The notes beneath the pieces are model-generated. The model did no database searches. It saw nothing but the letters and a program-made list of their open reading frames with translations, and had not been told where the DNA came from. Of a stretch of 50,049 nucleotides of DNA, positions 7,541 to 16,526 are shown piece by piece (position 1 is the first letter of the stretch; each line of letters opens with the position of its first letter). Where the stretch lies: contig JAIXSA010000033.1 of the NCBI GenBank assembly GCA_027484915.1, positions 1 through 50,049 on the forward strand, read 5' to 3'. This DNA is from Paracoccaceae bacterium. Lineage in GTDB: Bacteria > Pseudomonadota > Alphaproteobacteria > Rhodobacterales > Rhodobacteraceae. Made by a program: the position numbers and the translations under genes.

Positions 7541-8548
7541 ATGCCGTTCCAGACCCTTGCCGATGTCCGCGCGATGCTGGCCCGGCTTCCCGCCCCCGAT
7601 CAGGCATCGATTTTGGCGGCCGAAGCACGGAACGGGCAACTGACCAAGCCGCCGGGCGCGCTGGGACGACTGGAGAAGCTGGCAATCTGGATGGGCGGCT
7701 GGCAGGGCACCGACAAGCCGACCGCCGACAAGCCGCAGATCGTGATCTTTGCGGGCAATCACGGGGTTACCGCCAAGGGCGTGTCGGCGTTCCCGGCCGA
7801 GGTGACTGCCCAGATGGTGGCGAATTTTGCCCACGGTGGGGCGGCGATCAACCAGCTGGCGCGGGCCTTCGGGGCCAAGCTCGACGTCCATGCACTTGAT
7901 CTGGGGACCCCGACGGCCGACTTCACCGAAAGCCCGGCGATGACCGAGGACGAGGTCGTGGAGGCCATGCGCCGGGGGTATGAGGCGGTCAACCTCGAAG
8001 CCGATCTTTTCGTCGCCGGCGAGATGGGCATCGGCAACACCACGGCGGCGGCGGCCATTGCCACGGCGCTTTTTGGTGGCGTGGGCTGGGCCGGGCGCGG
8101 GACGGGGGTGGATGATGCGGGCCTGCGCCGCAAGGAAGCGGCCGTCGCAGCAGGGCTTGAGCGGCACAAGGCGGTTCTGGACGATCCGCTGCAGGTCCTG
8201 CGCTGCCTGGGCGGGCGCGAGATCGCGGCGATGGCCGGGGCCTATCTTGGCGCGCGGATGGGCCGGGTGCCGGTGATCCTGGACGGGTTCATCGCCTGTG
8301 CGGCGGCGGCAGTGCTGGAGAAGGCCGCGCCGGGGGCGCTGGATCACTGCGTCGCGGGCCACCAGAGCGCCGAGGGGGCGCATGCGCGGCTGCTGGAGAA
8401 GCTGGGCAAGGAGCCGCTGCTGTCGCTGGGCCTGCGGCTGGGCGAAGGGTCGGGCGCAGCGCTTGCGATCGGGGTCGTGCAGGGGGCGGTGGCTTGCCAT
8501 TCCGGGATGGCGACCTTTGCCGAGGCCGGGGTCGCGGCAGGGGCCTGA
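7541..8548 (+). CDS. cobT: Nicotinate-nucleotide-dimethylbenzimidazole phosphoribosyltransferase
   Basis: CobT (CobU) transfers the phosphoribosyl group of nicotinate mononucleotide to 5,6-dimethylbenzimidazole, giving alpha-ribazole 5'-phosphate for cobalamin. The 335-aa protein shows the family blocks RLEKLA near residue 45, [16 protein letters not shown] (about 68-83), [13 protein letters not shown] and, close to the C-terminus, LGEGSGAAL with the catalytic glutamate. The start at 7541 is preferred over the in-frame ATG at 7454 because GGAGA lies at 7531-7535 and the longer form would run into the divergent cobS start. No complete cobalamin riboswitch is seen in the 77-bp gap. Confidence 0.95.
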   Translation: MPFQTLADVRAMLARLPAPDQASILAAEARNGQLTKPPGALGRLEKLAIWMGGWQGTDKPTADKPQIVIFAGNHGVTAKGVSAFPAEVTAQMVANFAHGGAAINQLARAFGAKLDVHALDLGTPTADFTESPAMTEDEVVEAMRRGYEAVNLEADLFVAGEMGIGNTTAAAAIATALFGGVGWAGRGTGVDDAGLRRKEAAVAAGLERHKAVLDDPLQVLRCLGGREIAAMAGAYLGARMGRVPVILDGFIACAAAAVLEKAAPGALDHCVAGHQSAEGAHARLLEKLGKEPLLSLGLRLGEGSGAALAIGVVQGAVACHSGMATFAEAGVAAGA

Positions 8549-8556
8549 CCCCGCGT

Positions 8557-8619
8557 GCCCACGCGTGGGCATTGTCTTCGCCTGTGCAAAATCAAAGGCT
8601 TACGCGGGGACATTTACGG
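8557..8619 (+). repeat. Three-copy intergenic element, copy A
   Basis: Copy A lies between the convergent cobT and 967-aa genes. A 14-bp palindrome GCCCACGCGTGGGC (8557-8570) is followed by 17 nt, then AAAATCAA (8588-8595), then 17 nt, then TTTACGG (8613-8619) and TTTAGCAAG. Copies B and C show the same parts at identical spacing. It cannot be a normal promoter for either flanking gene, since both converge on it. The palindrome may also terminate cobT transcription. The function is unknown. Confidence 0.7.
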
Positions 8620-8706
8620 TTTAGCAAGCATGGCGCGTCGGAGATTTCGTCGCTCTTCGCAGGTCGTCTGCGAGGCGGAGACGGCGTTGAATGAGGAGCC
8701 TGTCCG

Positions 8707-11610
8707 TCAGGCCTTCGGCATCTTCAGGCTGATCAGCCGACCACCCTTCTGGTAGCGGACCTCGGTCTCGGTGATCGCCTTGATGGTGCCGCCGTCGATC
8801 TTGTCGCCGACCTTGACCTTCTTGTACTTGCCGTTCGACTGCCGGACCAGCGCATAGCGGCGCGAGTCGGTGCCGTAGGTCCCGATCAGGTTGATCTTCG
8901 ACAAGTTGATCGCATTCGCGAAAGTCGCCTGTTTGGCCACGCTGGCCTTGGTCGGGATCGAGGGTGCGGCGCGCTCAGTCTCGGGCTCGTCGAGTTCGGC
9001 GATCTCTTCGGGCTTGGCATCCGGGGCTGGCGCGGCGGCGGCGACCTCGACTTCGGGTTCCGGAGCAGGCTCGCGGACGGCGGCGGCGACGGCGGCCTCG
9101 ACGGCAGAGGTGAAATCGTTGGGACGCGCAGCGGGCCGCATCGAGATCGCGATGATCGAGGGGTTCTGGGCCTCAAGCGCGGCGGCTTCGGCCAGCTTAG
9201 CCTCGGCTTGGGCGGTCAGCGAGGCGGCCTGCGCGCCCAAGTCGGCGGTTTCGGTCGGGGCGGCGGCGGCTGCGGCGGCGGTCACGCTTGCGGGGCGCGG
9301 CAGCGGGCGCGGGCCAGCGAATTCTGTGGCGGTCTCGGGCGTCAGGGCGGCGTCGTCCGGCAGCGTCGCGGGCACCAGTCCCTCGGGGCGGGGACGGGGG
9401 CGGAAGCCGGCCAGCGCCGGATCGGCGGGCGGCAGCTCGACAGCGGGCGCGCTATCGCCGGCGGTGACAAGCGACGCATCGGCGGTCGTCGCGGCGGCAG
9501 GTGCTGCATCGGCGGCGGGGGCTGGAACGGGCGCGGCCGCCAAGGCGGCGGCCGTTGCGACTTCGCTGCGCGATGGCGGTATGAGGGGCGGCTTCCCTGC
9601 GATGAGGAACACGCCCTCGGGACTCATGATGCCGTCAGGGGTTGGCATCAACAGGCCGTTGGCGTCGAACTTGTAGACAGTGCCGGGGGCCGGGGGCGGC
9701 ATCACCGGATCTGGCAGGGTATCCCGCGTATCGGCCAGGGCGGGCAGGGCGAGAGCGTCAAGCGCCGGGGGCGGCGCCTCCATCGCGGACAGGAAGATTT
9801 CATCCTGATCCTCGACCGGGGCAGCGGCAGCAGAGACATCTGTCGCGACCACCGTATCCGGAGCCGGTTCCGGCGTGGGTTCCGGCGCAAGATCTGCGGT
9901 CGTGGCTTCGGTGTCTTCAACAGGCTGCGCCGCCGGGTCTTCGGTCACGGCCAGGTCGTCTGCGGCTGCGGGGTCAGGCTCGGTCGCGGCGATGTCGGCG
10001 GTGTCCTCCCCGCCCATGTTCACCGGAAGGCTTTCCGTCGCCAGGTCCTCGACGCTGGCAGCTGCCGTGCCCTCGGCCTCGGGGATGGGATCGGTCATCC
10101 CCTCCGGGTCCTGCATGTCGGCCAGCATCTCGTCATCGACGCCCGGCACGACGTCGGTCGCGGCGGCGGTCTCTTCGGTGGGGGCGCCGTTGCCGCCGAC
10201 GAAATACGAGGCCCAGGCCGCGACGAGGGCAAGGAACAGAAGGAGTAGCCCGACCATCACCATGAACACGGTCCCGGTCCGCTTCTTGACGGGGGCTACT
10301 GTGCCGAAGGTGCCGCCGGGGCGGGCGGGGGATTTCACCGTGGTCGGCCCGCCAATGGGGGGACGCGGAATCTCGCTGTTCTTGAGCTTGGGCTTCGCAC
10401 GGGTTCCGGGGATGGTCGGCGAGGTCACAAGGCCGGGGAAGCCCTTGCCGTTGGCGGGACGCGCCGCCGGGGCGGGTCTGGCGCTGGCGGGGGGTGGCGC
10501 GGCGCGGGTCACCCCTTCCATCGGCCGTGCCGCACTTTCGGCGGCGCTGCGGCGGCTGGCGAAGGCGACCATCGCGGCAGAGGGCGGGGCAGGGGGAATT
10601 TCGTCGTCGAGGTCATCGGCCGCGAGCGTTGGCGCACTGGGCGATGCGGCCCGACCGTCGCCTTCGGGGAAGGCGGAGGTGTCGGTGACATGCGCGAAGG
10701 GCGCTTCCTCGGCCTCGGGGGCCGGGGCGGGTTTGGCGGCGACTTCAGGTTCGGCCGCTGGGGGGGCAGGTGGCGCTTCGGCGATGGCTTCGCGTGCCAG
10801 AATCGTCTCTGGCTCTGGCGCGGGGTCCGCATCGACCAGATCGGCGAAAGGATGGGATGAGACCGGCGCGGGGTCCGTTGCTGGCGCGGCCTCTTCAGGA
10901 ACCTCGGCGCTCAGGGCTTCGGCGAGGCCGGGAAGGTCTTCGTCGGCCTGGGGAGAAGGCGCGGCTGCGACCGGTTCCGGCGTGGGCTCAGGTTCAGCGA
11001 CGGGTGGGGCGACCGGCGCCGACGGAGCGGCCTCTTCCTCGCCCGGTTCGGCCTTGGGAAGTTCGCGGTGGAGGATCGAGACCGGCTCGCGGTCGCGGTC
11101 GACGGTTTCGTCTTCGGCCAGGATCGAGGAGGCGGCGGCGCTCGGGCCGAACCAGGGCTCGCCGACAAAGGTGCCCTCCTCGGGGATGGCGACGAACGAG
11201 ACCGGGTTAAGCCGATGTTCGACAGCGAATCCTTCCGCCTGTTCAAGGGTTTCGCGGGCGATGACGGCGACCTTGAGCGTGGTGCCCTTGCCGGACCAAT
11301 CGAAAACCAGATCCTCGACCGCGTAGGGTGTGCGGCCTTCCAGCGCCACGGCGATCTGGCGGCGCTTTTCTTCGCGGCTGGGGCCGGGGGCGTAGATCTC
11401 GGTGTAGAGGATCTGGCTGTTCGGCAGGATCAGTTTGGTCGCGACACCAAGCGGCGACAGACCCAGCGCGGTCTTGCGCAGGTAGTCCATCGCCTCGGGC
11501 AGGTCGGGGGCATCGAAGGCAACCTCGCCGATCGAAAGCCAGCCTTTTGGCGTCCGGTGCAGGAGACCAATGGTCTCGCGGGTCAGGTCAAGGGCAAATG
11601 TCGGTTTCAT
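8707..11610 (-). CDS. Pro/Ala-rich single-pass membrane protein with GspL/PilM-like N-terminus and GspC/PilP-like C-terminus
   Basis: A 967-aa protein I do not recognise by name. Residues 1-175 look like the actin-like fold of GspL/PilM (FALDLTRETIGLLHR; a TPYAVEDLVFDW block). Residues 180-440 are low-complexity Pro, Ala and Glu. One membrane helix lies at about 448-472 (VFMVMVGLLLLFLALVAAW). A second Ala/Pro/Glu-rich stretch of about 420 residues follows, presumably crossing the periplasm. The last 65 residues form a compact beta-rich domain (LIGTYGTDSRRYALVR, KKVKVGDKIDGG) similar to the GspC/PilP homology region. This topology would join cytoplasmic and outer-envelope parts of a secretion or pilus machine in one chain. 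No other type II secretion or type IV pilus genes are nearby. Long antisense frames over the repeats are composition artefacts. Confidence 0.8.
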   Translation of the reverse strand: MKPTFALDLTRETIGLLHRTPKGWLSIGEVAFDAPDLPEAMDYLRKTALGLSPLGVATKLILPNSQILYTEIYAPGPSREEKRRQIAVALEGRTPYAVEDLVFDWSGKGTTLKVAVIARETLEQAEGFAVEHRLNPVSFVAIPEEGTFVGEPWFGPSAAASSILAEDETVDRDREPVSILHRELPKAEPGEEEAAPSAPVAPPVAEPEPTPEPVAAAPSPQADEDLPGLAEALSAEVPEEAAPATDPAPVSSHPFADLVDADPAPEPETILAREAIAEAPPAPPAAEPEVAAKPAPAPEAEEAPFAHVTDTSAFPEGDGRAASPSAPTLAADDLDDEIPPAPPSAAMVAFASRRSAAESAARPMEGVTRAAPPPASARPAPAARPANGKGFPGLVTSPTIPGTRAKPKLKNSEIPRPPIGGPTTVKSPARPGGTFGTVAPVKKRTGTVFMVMVGLLLLFLALVAAWASYFVGGNGAPTEETAAATDVVPGVDDEMLADMQDPEGMTDPIPEAEGTAAASVEDLATESLPVNMGGEDTADIAATEPDPAAADDLAVTEDPAAQPVEDTEATTADLAPEPTPEPAPDTVVATDVSAAAAPVEDQDEIFLSAMEAPPPALDALALPALADTRDTLPDPVMPPPAPGTVYKFDANGLLMPTPDGIMSPEGVFLIAGKPPLIPPSRSEVATAAALAAAPVPAPAADAAPAAATTADASLVTAGDSAPAVELPPADPALAGFRPRPRPEGLVPATLPDDAALTPETATEFAGPRPLPRPASVTAAAAAAAPTETADLGAQAASLTAQAEAKLAEAAALEAQNPSIIAISMRPAARPNDFTSAVEAAVAAAVREPAPEPEVEVAAAAPAPDAKPEEIAELDEPETERAAPSIPTKASVAKQATFANAINLSKINLIGTYGTDSRRYALVRQSNGKYKKVKVGDKIDGGTIKAITETEVRYQKGGRLISLKMPKA

Positions 11611-11770
11611 GTCGCGGGTCTAGCACGGAGTCTGGAGGTGCTGGAACGTCCGCCAGCGGTCCCGCGCAGGTTTAGAGCAGCTTTTCGCCGAAGGGAAGGA
11701 AAACGGCCAAGGAAGTCGTTGCGGCATGCGTCACAACTGCGAAATGTCACGCAAATCGAAGGAGACCCCC

Positions 11771-12463
11771 ATGCGTGTTCTGTCCGCCCTGATCCTGACC
11801 ACCGCGCTGGCTGTGCCGCTGGCCGCCCCCGTCATGGCCGATGAGGTGACCCGAACCATCAGCGTGACCGGCACCGGCACCATCGAGGCGGTGCCCGACA
11901 TGGCGACGCTGATGATCGGCGTGACCACGCAAGGCGCCACTGCCGCCGAGGCGCTGGCCGCGAATTCGAAGGCCACCGATGCGGTGATCGCAAGGCTCGC
12001 GGCCTCCGGCGTCGAGGCGCGGGACATGCAGACGTCGAACCTGTCGATCAACCCGAACTGGACCGGCTATGACAGCTCTACCCCCACGATCTCGGGCTAT
12101 GTGGCGATGAACATGCTGACCGTGCGGGTCCGGGCGCTGGACACCACGGGGGCTGTGCTCGATGCGGCGGTGGCGGACGGGGCCAACACGCTGAACGGCA
12201 TGTCTTTCGGGCTGGCGGACCCCGAGCCCGCCTACGACGAGGCGCGGAAGGAAGCGGTTGCCGATGCCCGCGCCAAGGCCGAGCTCTTAGCCACTGCTGC
12301 CGGGGTCAAGCTAGGGCAGGTCGTCTCGATCAGCGATGCAGGCGCGATGACCGATCCGGCGCCGATGTACCGTGATGCCGTCTCGGCCGCGCCGGTGCCG
12401 GTGGTGGGGGGCGAGCTGGGCCTGGTCGCAAACGTCGCCGTGACCTGGGAAATCGCCGAGTAG
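11771..12463 (+). CDS. SIMPL domain periplasmic protein (DUF541)
   Basis: A 230-aa secreted protein: signal peptide at residues 1-23 (ending APVMADE) followed by one SIMPL/DUF541 domain. Family hallmarks are the start RTISVTGTGTIEAVPDMATL, the alternating strand pattern, and the C-terminal helix EARKEAVADARAKAELLA followed by GVKLGQVVSISD. SIMPL proteins (for example BP26 of Brucella, YggE of E. coli) form large periplasmic or outer-membrane assemblies linked to oxidative stress; the molecular activity is not established. The start at 11771 is supported by a purine-rich GAAGGAGA at 11758-11765. The gene is monocistronic and closed by the hairpin at 12481-12508. Confidence 0.9.
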   Translation: MRVLSALILTTALAVPLAAPVMADEVTRTISVTGTGTIEAVPDMATLMIGVTTQGATAAEALAANSKATDAVIARLAASGVEARDMQTSNLSINPNWTGYDSSTPTISGYVAMNMLTVRVRALDTTGAVLDAAVADGANTLNGMSFGLADPEPAYDEARKEAVADARAKAELLATAAGVKLGQVVSISDAGAMTDPAPMYRDAVSAAPVPVVGGELGLVANVAVTWEIAE

Positions 12464-12480
12464 GCGCACCGGCGCAACAG

Positions 12481-12508
12481 CCGGCGGAAAGCGCGGGGAT
12501 TCCGCCGG
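12481..12508 (+). terminator. GC-rich hairpin after the SIMPL gene
   Basis: A 9-bp perfect stem, CCGGCGGAA paired with TTCCGCCGG, with a 10-nt loop, lies 18 bp after the SIMPL stop. Only a short TT-rich tail follows, so it is an imperfect intrinsic terminator. It separates this gene from the next plus-strand pair. Confidence 0.55.
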
Positions 12509-12582
12509 TTCTGTCATGATTTGGCCCAAGTCGCCGGGCAAACAGGCACAAAAGAAAGCCTGGCCTGAGCAGAGGTTACATT

Positions 12583-13761
12583 TTGTTTCGCAGTCCTCTC
12601 GGGGTGATCATCTTGGTGATTGGTGCCTTGATCGGCATCGGCTTTGCCGTCCTGCGGTATCAGGTCCTGGATGCTTTCATCCCGAAGGAAGCCCTCGCCG
12701 CGATCGAGAAAGCCAGGACTGCCCTTGGCGACGTAGGGGAACTGACCGCGCAGGGGGCCAAGCGTGTCGTTGTCTCTTCGACGAAGGAAGGCCCTGGCCA
12801 GTACCTGATCGACGGTCCAGACGGGCTGAGTGTCGAAGGTCCGATTGCCGCGATGGCGGGTAATTGGCCGGTGTTGATCAGCGACGTGATCGATGGCTAC
12901 GGCACCGAGGTGGGTTCGGATGCGCCGGCGGAGGTGATGACGATCCGGCCCATCTCGGGCTGCCGGCTGACACCGCCGCTGGAGGGGACGGAAGTGGGGC
13001 ATGTCACCGCCGGGGTGACCGGTCTGGACCTGCCGATCCTGACCTACAACGACACCGACCTTGCCGCTGCCGTCCAGCTTTTCGTGAACCTCTACCGGGA
13101 GGCTGGAAATGCCGAGATCAGCCCGCCTGCGGAATTGGCCTACGAGGTCTATGACGTCGCGGTGACCGAAACGCGGGCTCCGGTCTATCTGGTGCTGGAA
13201 AGCTTCGTGCGCAACCGGATATGGAATATCCACCTTGCCCCCGGCGCACGGATCGAACGGGTGGTTCTTCTGGGCGGGATGCATTCCGGGGTGGCAAATC
13301 TGGACCCCGTCGTTCCGGTCGAGGTGTTGCCCAAGTCCGAGATGACCGCCTGCGGGATCGAACCCGCCTATGAGTTGAACCGGGGCCACCGATTCTTCCA
13401 GATCCTGGCGGACGGGAGTGCGACCGAAAAGGCAGAGGCGGAAGCGCGCTACGCGGCCCTGCAGGACGCCATCGCCGCCTACAACACCTGGTTCCGTGAC
13501 AGCTTCGGCGTCGTGGCCGATACCTCGCGGGCGGGGTTCGGCGGCACCATCTCGGTGGTGGGGCCGCAGCCGGGGGCGCAGGATCCCAAAGCCGTCTATG
13601 CCTCGATCCAGGGCTCACGCATCCGGATGACGCAGGATGTTTACGTCGAACTGCAGGGCCAGGTTGCGAAGGGCGAGGATTTTGCTGCGCGCGTCCGGGC
13701 CATTGCCAAGACTTTCGCATTTGGCGATCTGACGACCCTTCGCCAGGGGGTGAAGTTCTGA
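12583..13761 (+). CDS. Membrane-anchored protein of unknown function
   Basis: A 392-aa protein not recognised from any characterised family. It starts at TTG (12583) with AGAGG at 12571-12575. An N-terminal membrane helix (about 5-26, GVIILVIGALIGIGFAVL) would anchor it with the remainder in the periplasm. The body is mixed alpha/beta with four visible blocks: ISGCRLTPPLEGTEVGHVTAG, ILTYNDTDLAAAVQLFVNLY, PGARIERVVLLGGMHSGVANL, and an Ala/Glu helix (430s in nucleotide terms 13425-13480) before FGGTISVVGPQPGAQ. Two cysteines (SGC, TACGIEP) may pair. Its TGA shares a base with the ATG of the next gene, so the two are translationally coupled. Likely restricted to Rhodobacteraceae; that is my inference. 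Confidence 0.8.
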   Translation: MFRSPLGVIILVIGALIGIGFAVLRYQVLDAFIPKEALAAIEKARTALGDVGELTAQGAKRVVVSSTKEGPGQYLIDGPDGLSVEGPIAAMAGNWPVLISDVIDGYGTEVGSDAPAEVMTIRPISGCRLTPPLEGTEVGHVTAGVTGLDLPILTYNDTDLAAAVQLFVNLYREAGNAEISPPAELAYEVYDVAVTETRAPVYLVLESFVRNRIWNIHLAPGARIERVVLLGGMHSGVANLDPVVPVEVLPKSEMTACGIEPAYELNRGHRFFQILADGSATEKAEAEARYAALQDAIAAYNTWFRDSFGVVADTSRAGFGGTISVVGPQPGAQDPKAVYASIQGSRIRMTQDVYVELQGQVAKGEDFAARVRAIAKTFAFGDLTTLRQGVKF

Positions 13762-14546
13762 TGCTGCGGCTTCTGATCGGCACAGGGGTGCTGCTGATGA
13801 CGGTCGGCTTCGGCGCGGCCGGGTGGCAATACTGGCAGTCGTTGCCCAAGTCCGCTCCGGCCGAGCCTGTGGCGGCGGCCGTCGCCGTCCCGGCCCCAGG
13901 TGTGCAAAGCTGGCTGATCTCGCCTGCTGGTGGCCTGATCCCGCAAGCCGAGGTGCAGGCCTATCTTGCGCAGGATCGGTTCGTCCCGACCCGCACGGTC
14001 CGGATTGAGCGTCAGGCGAACCTTGTCGACCTTCTGGCCGCGGGCGAAAAACTGCCCGAGCCGGCCTTCCTGCAGGTCCTGGCCGACATCCGCGCGCCCA
14101 AGGTGGCCGACGGGCTGTGTCCTATCCTGAAAGAGGCGCTGGCCGAGGACTGCGCCGTGCAATCGGCCCGGGTGGTCGAAGGCAGCGTCGATCCGGTGCA
14201 AGGCACCGCGCTGTTCCAGATCGAACTGGTCTATCGGCTGCGGACCGAAGGCGTGGAAATGCCCGACCTTGCGGCGCATGTGCTGCGGTCGGATGACTTG
14301 GCTCTGGACCTTGAGGCGGGGGCCGAGGGCACGGCCAGTCCCGAGGCTGCCTTGCGGGCCACGCTGGCTGCGGTATCCGAAGCCTGCGCGGCCGAAACCG
14401 TGGGGGAAATCTGCCGACCGATGCTGATTGGCTTCGACTGGACGCCAGGACAGCCCGTTTCGGCGCGGGCCGGGATTGCGTGGCTTGACCCGCTGCCGAA
14501 GGGAATGTTCGTGGCCCCGCCGCTGGATACCGCTCCGGGCGGCTGA
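13761..14546 (+). CDS. Membrane-anchored protein of unknown function, partner of the preceding gene
   Basis: A 261-aa protein with an N-terminal hydrophobic segment (residues 3-24, LLIGTGVLLMTVGFGAAGW) that could be a signal anchor, then a Pro/Ala linker and a predicted periplasmic domain. Repeated Cys residues (GLCPILKEALAEDCAV; SEACAAETVGEIC) suggest two disulfides. No known motif is seen. The ATG overlaps the TGA of the upstream gene by one base, so the pair is likely made in equal amounts and may form a complex. The gene ends 14 bp before the convergent metY stop. Function is unknown. Confidence 0.8.
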   Translation: MLRLLIGTGVLLMTVGFGAAGWQYWQSLPKSAPAEPVAAAVAVPAPGVQSWLISPAGGLIPQAEVQAYLAQDRFVPTRTVRIERQANLVDLLAAGEKLPEPAFLQVLADIRAPKVADGLCPILKEALAEDCAVQSARVVEGSVDPVQGTALFQIELVYRLRTEGVEMPDLAAHVLRSDDLALDLEAGAEGTASPEAALRATLAAVSEACAAETVGEICRPMLIGFDWTPGQPVSARAGIAWLDPLPKGMFVAPPLDTAPGG

Positions 14547-14559
14547 GCGGCGGGACGGT

Positions 14560-15849
14560 TCAGGCGGTGGCCTTGGCCAGCGCCTGGTCGAGGTCGGCGA
14601 TGATGTCGCGCACGTCCTCGATCCCGATGGACACGCGCACCGAATCCGGTGCGGCCCCGGCCTTGACCTGGGCGTCCTCGGTCAGCTGTCGGTGGGTGGT
14701 CGAAGCCGGGTGGATGATCAGGCTGCGGGTGTCACCCAGGTTGGCGACATGAGAGAAAAGCTTCACGTTGTCGATCAGCTTCACGCAGGCCTCGTAGCCC
14801 CCCTTGATCGTGAAGGTGAACAGCGCGCCGGGACCCTTGGGCGTGATCATCTTCGCCAGGTTGTGGTAGGGCGAGGACTTGAGGCCCGGATAGGTGACTT
14901 TGCCCACCCGAGGGTCCTGTTCCAGGTATTCCGCGACGATCTGCGCGTTCTCCACATGCCGCTGCATCCGCAGGGCCAGCGTCTCGATCCCCATCAGCGT
15001 GTAATGCGCGCCCTGCGGGTTCATGGTCATCCCAAGGTCGCGCAAGCCGATGGCGATGGAGTGGAAGGTGAAGGCCATGTTGCCCAGCGTCGGATGGAAG
15101 ACGAGGCCGTGGTAGGCGGGCTCGGGCTGGGAGAGGGAGGGAAACTTGTCGTCCTTCGACCAGTTGAAGTTTCCAGAGTCCACCACGATCCCGCCGGTGA
15201 CGGTGCCGTTCCCGGTCAGGTACTTCGTGGCCGAATGGACCACGAGCGTCGCGCCGTGCTCGATGGGGCGGCAAAGGTAGGGCGACGCTGTAGTGTTGTC
15301 GACGATCAGCGGGATGTGCGCCTGGTTCGCCACGCGGGCGATGGCGGGAAGGTCGCTGAGCGCGCCGCCGGGGTTGCAGATCGTCTCGCAGAACAGGGCG
15401 CGGGTGTCGGCGTCGATAGCGGCCTCGATGGCTTTGGGGTCGTCGAAGTCGACGAACTTGGCGGACCAGCCGAACTTGCGTATCGTGTTGGAAAACTGCT
15501 GGATCGTGCCGCCGTAGAGCTTGGTGGAGGCCACGATGTTGCGGCCGGGGGCCATGATCGGGAAGAGCGCCATGATCTGCGCCGCGTGGCCCGAGGAGCA
15601 GGCGATGCCGCCCGCGCCGCCTTCGAGGGCCACCACGCGGTTCGCAAGCGCGGACACGGTGGGGTTCGTCAGGCGGGAGTAGATGTAGCCGACCTCTTGC
15701 AGGTTGAAGAGCTTGGCCGCGTGGTCGGCGTCGCGGAAGACGAAGGCGGTGGACTGGTAGATCGGAACCTGCCGGGCGCCGGTGGCGGGGTCCGGCGCGG
15801 TGCCGGCGTGAATGGCAAGCGTCTCGAAGCCGAGGGGTCTGTCGGTCAT
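14560..15849 (-). CDS. metY: O-acetylhomoserine aminocarboxypropyltransferase (sulfhydrylase)
   Basis: A PLP enzyme of the Cys/Met-metabolism family, 429 aa, matching the length of O-acetyl-L-homoserine sulfhydrylases rather than the shorter cystathionine enzymes (about 390 aa). It makes homocysteine from O-acetylhomoserine and sulfide in the cytoplasm. The PLP lysine is K209 in HSATKYLTG. YSRLTNPT (about 57-64) supplies the phosphate-binding Tyr/Arg of the neighbouring subunit, and GGAGGIACSSGHAA forms the cofactor loop. A strong GGGAGGA precedes the ATG at about 15855-15861. It is monocistronic, and its 220-bp upstream gap holds copy B of the three-copy element. No SAM riboswitch structure is evident there. 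Confidence 0.94.
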   Translation of the reverse strand: MTDRPLGFETLAIHAGTAPDPATGARQVPIYQSTAFVFRDADHAAKLFNLQEVGYIYSRLTNPTVSALANRVVALEGGAGGIACSSGHAAQIMALFPIMAPGRNIVASTKLYGGTIQQFSNTIRKFGWSAKFVDFDDPKAIEAAIDADTRALFCETICNPGGALSDLPAIARVANQAHIPLIVDNTTASPYLCRPIEHGATLVVHSATKYLTGNGTVTGGIVVDSGNFNWSKDDKFPSLSQPEPAYHGLVFHPTLGNMAFTFHSIAIGLRDLGMTMNPQGAHYTLMGIETLALRMQRHVENAQIVAEYLEQDPRVGKVTYPGLKSSPYHNLAKMITPKGPGALFTFTIKGGYEACVKLIDNVKLFSHVANLGDTRSLIIHPASTTHRQLTEDAQVKAGAAPDSVRVSIGIEDVRDIIADLDQALAKATA

Positions 15850-15910
15850 GGGGTCCTCCCTTGTTTGGGGCGAGGGTAGGGGGGAACGGGGCGGCTGGCA
15901 ACGGGGAGCT

Positions 15911-15973
15911 CGCCACGCGCGGCGCGTTTCGCCGAGATAAGGAAATCAATGGCTTGGGCTCGGGCGTTTACGG
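15911..15973 (+). repeat. Three-copy intergenic element, copy B
   Basis: Copy B lies in the divergent gap between metY and the VOC gene. The palindrome-like CGCCACGCGCGGCG (15911-15924) is followed by 17 nt, GAAATCAA (15942-15949), 17 nt, and TTTACGG (15967-15973). The parts and spacing match copies A and C exactly. It is about 60 bp upstream of metY and 100 bp upstream of the VOC gene, so a regulatory role is possible here. Confidence 0.7.
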
Positions 15974-16069
15974 AAGATTCATCTTTTCCCGGAGGTTGTG
16001 GGAGAAGGAACATTGCGGGTGCGGGGCATTCCGTGGTTGGTTTGACCGCGCCTTTCCCGGAGACAAACG

Positions 16070-16483
16070 ATGCTGACCCCCTTCCACCTTGCCTATCACG
16101 TCACCAGCCTTGAGGAGGCGCGGGCCTTTTTTGGTGGGGTCCTGGGCTGCCGCGAGGGGCGGTCGACCGAGACCTGGGTCGATTTCGACTTCTTTGGCCA
16201 CCAGATCAGCCTGCATCTGGGGACGCCGTTCGCCACCACGAACACTGGCAAAGTCGGGGACAAGCTGGTGCCGATGCCGCACCTGGGGCTGGTGCTGCAC
16301 CTGCCGGCCTGGAAGGCGCTGGCGGACCGGCTGACAGCGGCGGGGGTGGAGTTCGTCCTGCCGCCGCAGGTCCGATTCGAGGGGCAGCCGGGGGAGCAGT
16401 GGACGATGTTCTTCCGGGACCCGTCGGGCAACCCCATCGAGGTGAAGGGGTTCGCGCGGATGGAGGCGGTCTTCGAGGGGTGA
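16070..16483 (+). CDS. VOC family protein (glyoxalase/bleomycin-resistance/dioxygenase fold)
   Basis: A 137-aa vicinal-oxygen-chelate protein with the two beta-alpha-beta-beta-beta modules of the fold. Candidate metal ligands are His6 or His10 (PFHLAYHV), the His pair in FGHQISLHLG, a His in VPMPHLGLVLHL and the Glu of GNPIEVKG near the C-terminus. The reaction cannot be assigned; members include glyoxalases, dioxygenases and resistance proteins. GGAGA at 16059-16063 supports the ATG at 16070. A degraded copy of its 3' end lies 43 bp downstream, pointing to an old tandem duplication. Confidence 0.9.
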   Translation: MLTPFHLAYHVTSLEEARAFFGGVLGCREGRSTETWVDFDFFGHQISLHLGTPFATTNTGKVGDKLVPMPHLGLVLHLPAWKALADRLTAAGVEFVLPPQVRFEGQPGEQWTMFFRDPSGNPIEVKGFARMEAVFEG

Positions 16484-16526
16484 CTGGTCCCCGCCAGACA
16501 TACTGACCGACGGACGTTCGGCTGCG

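Noticed and set aside
8555-8755. 66-aa ORF across the copy A element
   Set aside because: It overlaps the end of the 967-aa gene, has no ribosome binding site and Arg-rich composition without pattern.
9875-11326. 483-aa plus-strand open frame rich in Ala, Ser and Gly
   Set aside because: It is antisense to the Pro/Ala/Glu-coding repeats of the 967-aa gene; its low-complexity composition is the expected mirror of that sequence, and it has no start signal.
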